Origin: an uncultured Spartobacteria bacterium
Lineage (GTDB): Bacteria > Verrucomicrobiota > Verrucomicrobiia > Chthoniobacterales > Chthoniobacteraceae
Assembly (NCBI GenBank): GCA_903919125.1
Contig: CAIXGS010000010.1
Coordinates: forward strand, 1 to 63,292
DNA: 63,292 nt
Direction: 5' to 3'
The position numbers were made by a program, and so were the translations under genes. Each line of letters opens with the position of its first letter. Within the stretch, counting starts at the first letter, position 1. Shown here one piece after another: positions 58,389-63,292 of the stretch. Under the pieces are notes generated by a model. That model saw only the letters and a program-made list of their open reading frames with translations. It did not search any database and had not been told where the DNA came from.

Positions 58389-59645
58389 ATGTCCCCCCGT
58401 ATTTTATCCGCTCTCTGTCTAGTTTGCGCCGTCTCCGGCTTTCAACTCGTGGGTGCCCTCGCAGGCCGACGCACCGGCCCGACTAATAGTGTCGGTGTCG
58501 TTACTGAAAAAAACAGCGCTGCTGCTACCCCAACTCGGAGCCGACTCCCCGAAGGGAATAATCCTTCAACTCCTCTCCCCTCCCAAAATCTCCCCTCCCA
58601 AAATCTCCCAGCCCAAAAGCAGCCCCAATCTCTGATCGAATTAGTCAACGCCTGCGAAAAAGCCGGCTCTCCCGCCCAATCCCGACTCGCTCTGATGGAG
58701 GCCATTAGCAAACTTAAGCCAGAGGAATTAGAGGGAATGCTCTCCGTCGAAGCGGGTAACAACGACTTCTTTCGCTCCGGTCGCTTTGACTTCCAATTCG
58801 CGGCGAAGCGTCTCTCCGAAATTGCTCCGGAGAAGGCAGCTGCGCTATGGCTTAAAACACACGCCGCGCACCCAGGTTCAGACATTCTACTTTCGTCTTG
58901 GGCGAAAAAGGATCCGCAGGCCTTTGCCTCTTGGAGCCTCGGGCTGCCCACAGACGCCCAGCGTGCACTTTCGGGAACCATGGCGCAACTCGTGACCGAA
59001 GATCCGCAGCGCCTACTCGGCATCGCTGCGCAATTGTCCGGCAGTCCAGCTGGCGTATCGGGCGCTCGGGGAGCCATCGCCGGTATGATCGCCAAAGCGT
59101 CCAAAGGCGCAGATCCCGCAGAAGCCATCGCCTACGCGCAAGCCTTGCCAAATGGTCCGATGCGCACCGCGGCGCTTGCAGAACTCGCCCGCTGGCCGAG
59201 CTTAGATCCTGGCGCCCATCCGGAAATCGCGGCGGCACTCTCAGAATTAAGTCCGTCCCAAGCGCGCCGCTACCTCCCTCAAGTCACTGCGGTCGCCGAC
59301 AAATTGCCGCAGGGCCCTCTCCGAGATTCGGCGTATGCGGCCCAACTGACTGGTGCAGCCAAAAAGGATCCACAAGCGGCCGCCCAAAAAGTCGAATCCC
59401 TTTCCGGCTCGCCCGACTATCCCGCCGCGGTCCGCGGCTTTGTCGAAGCGACTGCCACGAAAGATCCCGTAGCAGCGATAGAATGGGCGCTGACCATTCC
59501 CCAAACCGGCGCTCAGCGCTCTGCCGCGTTGGAAAAAGCAGCAGCCGCCTATTTCCGATCAAAGCCCGCCGACGCGCTTAAGTGGGTTGAAACAGCCCCT
59601 TTAAGTTCTGAGGAATACCTGATGCTCACCGGCCGCACACGCTGA
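58389..59645 (+). CDS. Exported helical-repeat protein (DPxAA/W/LP repeats), paralogue 2
   Basis: 418 residues. Signal peptide at residues 4-24 (hydrophobic, A-L-A-G), then a linker with a short tandem repeat (LPSQN twice, then LPAQK, near 58575-58625). The helical part carries [39 protein letters not shown] and [12 protein letters not shown] at intervals of roughly 35-50 residues. It shares repeat type and layout with the upstream gene. Function unknown; probably periplasmic or envelope-bound. Confidence 0.75.
   Translation: MSPRILSALCLVCAVSGFQLVGALAGRRTGPTNSVGVVTEKNSAAATPTRSRLPEGNNPSTPLPSQNLPSQNLPAQKQPQSLIELVNACEKAGSPAQSRLALMEAISKLKPEELEGMLSVEAGNNDFFRSGRFDFQFAAKRLSEIAPEKAAALWLKTHAAHPGSDILLSSWAKKDPQAFASWSLGLPTDAQRALSGTMAQLVTEDPQRLLGIAAQLSGSPAGVSGARGAIAGMIAKASKGADPAEAIAYAQALPNGPMRTAALAELARWPSLDPGAHPEIAAALSELSPSQARRYLPQVTAVADKLPQGPLRDSAYAAQLTGAAKKDPQAAAQKVESLSGSPDYPAAVRGFVEATATKDPVAAIEWALTIPQTGAQRSAALEKAAAAYFRSKPADALKWVETAPLSSEEYLMLTGRTR
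58575..58618 (+). repeat. Short tandem repeat coding for LPSQN copies
   Basis: CTCCCAAAATCTCCC is repeated head to tail, giving [15 protein letters not shown] in the linker of the second helical-repeat protein. Likely replication-slippage prone; it does not break the frame. Confidence 0.6.
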
Positions 59646-59793
59646 GCAAAAGGTGAGATCCCATCCGCTCCAATCTGGAAGAGTGATTGTGAGACGTTTT
59701 TGTCTTTTTGCAACTGCTCGACGATGTATGGTTTCGGACAGTTCCGTTTCGTGCGGGACTAAAGGCGGCGGAGCTTTCGCTTGGGGAAGCTAT

Positions 59794-59881
59794 GCCGGTG
59801 TGGCGAAATGGCAGACGCAACGGACTTAAAATCCGTTGGGGAGCAATCCTCGTGTGGGTTCGAGTCCCACCACCGGTACCA
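59794..59881 (+). tRNA. tRNA-Leu (anticodon UAA)
   Basis: 88 nt including an encoded CCA. The acceptor 5' GCCGGTG pairs with 3' CACCGGT (G1-U72 wobble). The anticodon stem ACGGA/TCCGT encloses CTTAAAA, so the anticodon is UAA. A long variable arm (GGGGAGCAATCCTC region) marks a class II tRNA. The T-arm is GGGTTCGAGTCCC. It stands alone between the helical-repeat genes and a region of mobile-type genes. Confidence 0.95.
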
Positions 59882-60220
59882 TCCTCATGTAAGCCCTACT
59901 AGAGAAACTAATTGCGTTTACTTTAGTCGTAAAGCGCTCCAAATCAGTTAAATCAGCACTAAGCTTATCGCATTTAGTGCTTACGGATCCAAAAAATGTC
60001 GCAGATGTGAATAGGAGTGGGAATGGATTCTCCGAAATCCTCCTCCGTTCTGGGTGTCCAGTTACGTCCCAAAAGGCAGGCGTCATGTTTCTCTAAATCG
60101 GCTCCGACCGGACCCTCTCACGCAATGGGTCATCCTGCATTTACGGCGCATTGAAGGCGGTTGGATGCCAAAACACACCCACGGAGTGCCTCGGGTTTTT
60201 GAGGTGCCTACTTCGCTCTC
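59882..60220. other. Gene-free stretch after tRNA-Leu
   Basis: About 340 bp with no open frame that resembles a protein in either strand and no strong repeat. It may be the remains of a tRNA-linked insertion. I searched it by eye for a second copy of the tRNA 3' end and saw none. Confidence 0.5.
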
Positions 60221-60249
60221 TTGTTCATCACGCTGACAGGTGCTAGTAT
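60221..60249 (+). promoter_or_regulatory. Promoter of the toxin-antitoxin pair
   Basis: TTGTTC (60221-60226), a 17-bp spacer, then TGC-TAGTAT (60241-60249), an extended -10. The expected start of transcription is about 7 bp downstream, at or next to the antitoxin ATG at 60256. Confidence 0.5.
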
Positions 60250-60255
60250 AGAGGC

Positions 60256-60447
60256 ATGACGACCGCTGTTGCGAACATCATCGACGAAGTTGAGCGACTC
60301 TCTATTTCGGAGCGCATCGAATTGCGGCGCCTTCTCGCGGAGCGCATTCCCATGACAGAGGACCTCACCGAGGATGACTTCGCTGCTATCGCGGCGGAGA
60401 CGTTCAGCTTCTTGGATTCAGAGGAAGCTGAAGCGCGCCGTGGGTAA
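60256..60447 (+). CDS. Small antitoxin of a type II toxin-antitoxin pair
   Basis: 63 acidic residues: I-I-D-E-V-E-R-L-S-I-S-E-R-I-E-L-R-R-L-L-A-E-R-I-P then a Glu/Asp-rich tail. It resembles the small helical addiction-module antitoxins of the Unstab_antitox type. Its stop overlaps the toxin start by 8 bp, so translation is probably coupled. It should neutralise the downstream PemK/MazF-like toxin. Confidence 0.72.
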   Translation: MTTAVANIIDEVERLSISERIELRRLLAERIPMTEDLTEDDFAAIAAETFSFLDSEEAEARRG

Positions 60448-60748
60448 ACGTGGCGAAGTCTGGCAGCTCGACTTCGGGATAGTCCAGAAGGTACGCCCGG
60501 CTGTAGTGGTCAGCGTGCCCTACCAAGATTCCGACCGGGCGCTCATTACGGTTGTGCCCCACACAACGGCGGTTCGCGGTTCCTGTTTTGAAGTCGCTTT
60601 TCCAGTCCGCTTCCTTGAGTCGGGTGCCTTTTTGCTCCAAGGTCTTGTCTCGATTCCTCCTTCGTTCTTGGTTCGGCGCTTGGGAGTGCTTTCCGCAGAA
60701 CAACTGGCAGTTGTTGAGGCCGGATTGCGTCAGTGGCTGGGATTGTGA
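60440..60748 (+). CDS. PemK/MazF-family mRNA interferase toxin
   Basis: 102 residues from GTG 60440, inside the antitoxin's last codons. The start K-R-G-E-V-W-Q-L-D-F-G, then R-P-A-V-V-V-S-V and L-I-T-V-V-P-H-T-T, and L-Q-G-L-V-S-I-P with L-G-V-L-S-A-E-Q-L-A-V-V-E-A-G-L are PemK/MazF marks. The frame is open to an ATG at 60374, but that start would overlap most of the antitoxin tail. Such toxins cut mRNA at short sequence motifs. Confidence 0.85.
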   Translation: MGKRGEVWQLDFGIVQKVRPAVVVSVPYQDSDRALITVVPHTTAVRGSCFEVAFPVRFLESGAFLLQGLVSIPPSFLVRRLGVLSAEQLAVVEAGLRQWLGL

Positions 60749-60928
60749 ACAAATTTTCCGAAGAAACAAAAGGGCGATTTTGTAGCGAACCTTCCCCCGA
60801 AGGTGTCTTGCCGGCAACTAGACCATTGCGACAGGACAAACACCGCTTAGGGAGAGCATCGACTTAGGCCCCTGCCGCCTCCGAGCCAGACCTTCACTTA
60901 CCGCCCTAAGTGAGGTCGATGTGGATGT

Positions 60929-61087
60929 TCAGGCGCCCTCCTGCGGCACCTTCGGTTCCGGCGGCATCGTCTTGATGAGCAGCGGCACGAACGTCTTCGG
61001 ATCTTCCTGCGCCAACCGCACCAGGTACTCCACGCCCCCAGCCCGCTCAAACGCGATCTGGATGGCCTCCCAGATGGACTGGTTCAC
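60929..61087 (-). pseudogene. Fragment of a phage-terminase-small-subunit-like protein
   Basis: The minus strand reads A-F-E-R-A-G-G-V-E-Y-L-V-R-L-A-Q-E-D-P-K-T-F, then L-L-I-K-T-M-P-P and a stop at 60929. The A-G-G-V-x-Y-L-x-x-L-A-x-x-D-P-x-x-F pattern is familiar from the C-termini of phage terminase small subunit/DUF5681-type proteins. A TGA lies in frame just upstream, at about 61095-61097, so only a GTG at 61087 could start it (52 codons). A broken remnant is most likely. Confidence 0.55.
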
Positions 61088-61097
61088 TTTGTTCGGC

Positions 61098-61548
61098 GTT
61101 CACTTCGCTCGCCCTCCCCAGCGGGTGCCCTTGAGCGGCCTCGGGGGAATTGCCGGGCCGCGCGTCGTGAGGGAAGTGAGCAAACCAGTCGGAGCGGCTG
61201 CAGCTGAGGGGACGCCGAGCAGGCGTGGGACACCGGATGTAATGCTCCTATCTCTCCACTACTTTATCGGAAACTCCAGCCTCAACCTCCGGTCACTCCC
61301 GACAAATTGCGCTGACAGGACCTACACGCCCCTGTTCCCTCTTGGAAGCGCACCCCCTAAACATGGAAACTCAATCCATGGGATCCGCGGCATCCCGCAA
61401 GCCCGGGAACTCGGCCTCACGCAGAACCTTCATATTAGGCTGTCCGATTTATGGGGGACAGATCCGCGAGCAGTTGGGCGGAGGCCGGAGGCTTAAGGAT
61501 GCTGATTCGGCTGGACGTTTGGGTGTTTATGGGTGTGCTTGCGGGTGT
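61098..61548. other. Gene-free stretch before fic
   Basis: No protein-like reading frame was recognised on either strand. The plus-strand open frame 60921-61496 crosses it, but its sequence (rich in Arg, Ser, Pro and Cys without pattern) lies opposite the terminase-like fragment and looks like chance. Probably decayed mobile DNA. Confidence 0.45.
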
Positions 61549-61555
61549 AAGGAGG
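61549..61555 (+). promoter_or_regulatory. Strong Shine-Dalgarno of fic
   Basis: AAGGAGG is located 4 bp before the ATG at 61560. Most starts in this window lack such a site, the livG and livF starts excepted, so it supports both this start and a foreign origin. Confidence 0.7.
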
Positions 61556-61559
61556 CCGA

Positions 61560-62609
61560 ATGCTAAAAACCGATGCCATTGAGATCACCCCCGAGTTGCT
61601 GTGTTTGATCGCCGAGATTGACGAGTTCAAAGGCGCTTGGCGTGCCCTTGGAACCCTCGCCCCGGAACGTCTGAAGGCGCTTCGCCGCGTCGCAACCATC
61701 GAGAGCATCGGTTCCTCAACTCGTATCGAAGGCAGCAAGCTCACCGACCGCGAGGTTGAGCGGCTGCTTGCCAATCTGGAAATCAAAAAGTTCGACACTC
61801 GCGACGAGCAGGAAGTCGCCGGCTATGCCGAGGCCATGGAAACGATCTTCCATGCCTGGCGAGACATCCCCATCACCGAGAATCTCATCAAGCAACTGCA
61901 CCGCGACCTCCTGCGCTACAGCGAGAAAGACGAGCGGCATCGCGGCGAATACAAGACGCTTTCCAACAGCGTTGCCGCTTTTGATGAGAACGGAAAGCAG
62001 ATCGGCATTGTGTTCGAGACGGCCGCTCCGTTCGACACGCCACGCCTCATGGCCGAGCTTGTCGCTTGGCTGGACGAGGTCCGCGAGTTAAAGCGAACAC
62101 ACCCGTTGCTGGTTGTTGCGGTATTCATCGTGGTATTCTTGGAAATCCATCCCTTTCAAGACGGCAATGGCCGCTTGAGCCGTGTTCTGACCACCCTGCT
62201 ACTGTTGCAGGCTGGCTACGCCTATGTGCCTTACAGTTCTTTGGAGAGCGTCATCGAGAACAGCAAGGAGGGCTACTACCTAGGCCTCCGCCAGACCCAA
62301 CGAACCATCCGAACCAACGCTCCAAACTGGGGGCCTTGGTTGCTGTTCTTTCTGCGTGCCTTGCAGCAGCAGAAACGCCGCTTGGCAACAAAAGTGGAAC
62401 TCGAAAAGACCATCATGGCAGCGCTACCAGAACTGGCCGTGCAGATCATCGACCATGCACGGCAGCATGGTCGCGTGACCATGGGCGACATTGTCAAGGT
62501 GACCGGGGCGAGCCGGAACACGCTCAAGGAGCACTTCCGGCACTTGCTGGAGCAAGGTCATTTGGAGAAGCACGGAGTAGGCAAGGGCACCTGGTATGTC
62601 TTATCGTAA
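61560..62609 (+). CDS. fic: Fic-domain protein AMP-transferase (class II) with C-terminal winged helix
   Basis: 349 residues. The N-terminal inhibitory helix carries S-S-T-R-I-E-G near residues 52-60, the (S/T)xxxE(G/N) motif whose Glu blocks ATP in class II Fic proteins. The Fic core contains HPFQDGNGRLSR near 196-207, the catalytic HxFxDGNGRxxR. The C-terminus T-M-G-D-I-V-K-V-T-G-A-S-R-N-T-L is a helix-turn-helix, seen in many Fic proteins of this layout (DUF4172/Fic_N type). It should transfer AMP to a protein hydroxyl. The target is unknown. A toxin role is possible given the toxin-antitoxin pair nearby. Confidence 0.92.
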   Translation: MLKTDAIEITPELLCLIAEIDEFKGAWRALGTLAPERLKALRRVATIESIGSSTRIEGSKLTDREVERLLANLEIKKFDTRDEQEVAGYAEAMETIFHAWRDIPITENLIKQLHRDLLRYSEKDERHRGEYKTLSNSVAAFDENGKQIGIVFETAAPFDTPRLMAELVAWLDEVRELKRTHPLLVVAVFIVVFLEIHPFQDGNGRLSRVLTTLLLLQAGYAYVPYSSLESVIENSKEGYYLGLRQTQRTIRTNAPNWGPWLLFFLRALQQQKRRLATKVELEKTIMAALPELAVQIIDHARQHGRVTMGDIVKVTGASRNTLKEHFRHLLEQGHLEKHGVGKGTWYVLS

Positions 62610-62756
62610 GGAAACACCCACAGCTGGGCCGTCCGTCGCAAGTAAACTGCCAGATGCACTTTGCGGCGAAGGACCGGGCCAAGGCAGCGTCGCAAAGTTG
62701 ACCAATCAGTTGTCCGATGGTTTACTCAGGGAGTTAAGCATCTCGAAACTGGGCCT

Positions 62757-62840
62757 ATGAAACTCATACGACCCCTTATGGCCGCGGGACTGATCGTCAA
62801 ACACGGGACCGCCAAAACAGGCCGCTACTTCTTGCCATAA
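62757..62840 (+). pseudogene. C-terminal remnant of a winged-helix protein
   Basis: Reads M-K-L-I-R-P-L-M-A-A-G-L-I-V-K-H-G, then T-G-R-Y-F-L-P and TAA, the last helix and wing of a winged-helix domain. In the next frame upstream, 62635-62750 reads G-S-V-A-K-L-T-N-Q-L-S-D-G-L-L-R-E, so the two parts may belong to one protein broken by a frameshift. It follows fic directly and may be the tail of a second regulator or helicase-like gene. Confidence 0.4.
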
Positions 62841-62973
62841 ACGGTATCGGTCCGTTGATTCAGCCTGAACGCTGATCACGGCGCTTCAGAATCCATTTGG
62901 CAGATGATACCACCTATTTAAGTTTTCTGGATGATTCAAGAGACCTCAGCACCCGGGACCGCGGAATAGAGTA

Positions 62974-63011
62974 GGGAGACGCGTTTGGTAAACCACCCAC
63001 ACGCGTCTCCC
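62974..63011 (-). ncRNA. Group II intron domain VI hairpin
   Basis: GGGAGACGCGT (minus, 63011-63001) pairs perfectly over 11 bp with ACGCGTCTCCC (62984-62974). The loop side carries GGTGGTTTACCAA, which may hold the bulged branch-point A. It lies just after domain V as expected. Confidence 0.6.
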
Positions 63012-63018
63012 CCTCATC

Positions 63019-63052
63019 GAACCGGACGGGCGGATTTCCCGCATCCGGCTCT
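63019..63052 (-). ncRNA. Group II intron domain V
   Basis: On the minus strand GAGCCGGATGCGG, then GAAA, then the pairing half CCGCCCGTCCGGTTC. This is the canonical 34-nt catalytic domain V hairpin (GAGCCG opening, GAAA tetraloop, CGGTTC closing, two-base bulge). It starts 23 bp after the maturase stop. Confidence 0.92.
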
Positions 63053-63075
63053 CGGAGGCTGTTCGCCGGTTTGCT

Positions 63076-63292
63076 TCATGATTTTCCGTAGGCAGCATGG
63101 TGCGGCATCCGGTACAGGCCGTATCTTTCCCTCAGCTGTTCACGGGTGTGCTCGGGGGCGTATCGTCCTCGGATTTTGGCGTGTTTCTTCCACATCCATC
63201 GTCCGACTCTCGCCTCCACGTACCATTGCAGCTTGGCGAGCACTCGCGTGCTGTTGCCGTAATGAAAGTATCCAGCCCACCCTCTCATTCTC
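63076..63292 (-). CDS. ltrA: Group II intron reverse transcriptase/maturase, C-terminal part
   Basis: The last 72 or so codons, open to the right edge. R-G-W-A-G-Y-F-H-Y-G-N-S-T-R-V-L-A-K-L is the start of the maturase X (GIIM) domain. G-R-W-M-W-K-K-H-A-K, then G-R-Y-A and Y-G-L-Y-R-M-P are the usual end. The Met at 63288 is internal. The protein splices and mobilises its intron. The reverse transcriptase core lies outside the window, so integrity is unknown. Confidence 0.9.
   Translation of the reverse strand, partial: RMRGWAGYFHYGNSTRVLAKLQWYVEARVGRWMWKKHAKIRGRYAPEHTREQLRERYGLYRMPHHAAYGKS

Larger units (their letters stand above)
62966..63292 (-). mobile_element. Group II intron, 3' part
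   Basis: Runs off the right edge. Minus-strand order: maturase C-terminus, then domain V, a hairpin fit for domain VI, and the boundary CTACTCTAT near 62966, where the 3' exon TCCGCGGTCC begins. The exact 3' splice point is estimated from the usual -AY end. Confidence 0.8.

Noticed and set aside
59826-60086. Minus-strand frame ending [15 protein letters not shown]
   Set aside because: The ending is the translated complement of the tRNA-Leu T-arm and anticodon region, a well-known annotation artefact.
60857-60921. Imperfect inverted repeat CATCGAC...TTAGG / CCTAAGTGAGGTCGATG as possible insertion-sequence ends
   Set aside because: Only about 65 bp lie between the outer ends, there is no transposase and no target duplication was seen.
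60921-61496. Plus-strand frame of 191 codons
   Set aside because: No recognisable motif and odd composition; it runs opposite the terminase-like fragment and through gene-free DNA.
59850-63292. Attachment-site repeat of the tRNA 3' end
   Set aside because: I looked for a second GGGTTCGAGTCCCACC in the right part of the window and found none.

Overview
The window looks like a piece of a Verrucomicrobiota chromosome. This rests on gene content, not on a marker gene. The supporting genes are a giant autotransporter-associated beta-strand repeat protein, a DUF1080 (3-keto-disaccharide hydrolase-like) secreted protein, a pair of proteins built from Asp-Pro-Ala-Ala/Trp/Leu-Pro helical repeats, palindromic REP-like clusters, and few strong Shine-Dalgarno sequences. 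The phylum call is an inference. Base composition is moderately GC-rich throughout.

Positions 1-32081 (minus strand) are one uninterrupted reading frame that starts at 32081 and runs off the left edge, at least 10,693 codons. It encodes a secreted surface protein of more than 1 MDa. A long signal peptide is followed by a beta-sandwich, then a beta-helix-type scaffold of Gly/Thr/Ser/Leu-rich repeats. Set into the scaffold are seven blocks of exactly six NHL repeats (seven predicted six-bladed propellers), one block of seven RCC1 repeats (one predicted seven-bladed propeller), three LamG-like domains and two L-type-lectin-like domains. The part nearest the left edge is a tandem array of nearly identical units of about 2.0-2.1 kb. 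This protein is the most unusual thing in the window.

Positions 32.2-36.2 kb hold a GntP-family permease, a VapBC toxin-antitoxin pair, a mannose-1-phosphate guanylyltransferase and a gene-free stretch full of palindromes. From 36.2 to 48.0 kb everything is on the minus strand: rplU-rpmA with a clear terminator, a five-gene branched-chain amino acid ABC importer (livKHMGF), a tight four-gene polysaccharide secretion operon (FecR-like protein, outer-membrane beta-barrel, Wza-like export protein, Wzc-like tyrosine autokinase; no glycosyltransferases in view), and the DUF1080 protein. From 48.2 to 51.6 kb on the plus strand lie a Dabb-domain protein, glycyl-tRNA synthetase and a disulfide oxidoreductase. 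They converge on the DNA-repair pair sbcD-sbcC (minus). Two paralogous exported helical-repeat proteins follow on the plus strand.

From the tRNA-Leu(UAA) at 59.8 kb to the right edge the character changes to a mobile or decayed region. It holds a PemK/MazF-type toxin-antitoxin pair with a promoter placed for a leaderless transcript, a phage-terminase-like fragment, a Fic AMP-transferase with an unusually strong ribosome binding site, a broken winged-helix remnant, and the 3' end of a group II intron (domain V, domain VI hairpin and the C-terminus of its maturase). This suggests an island next to the tRNA, although no second copy of the tRNA end was found.
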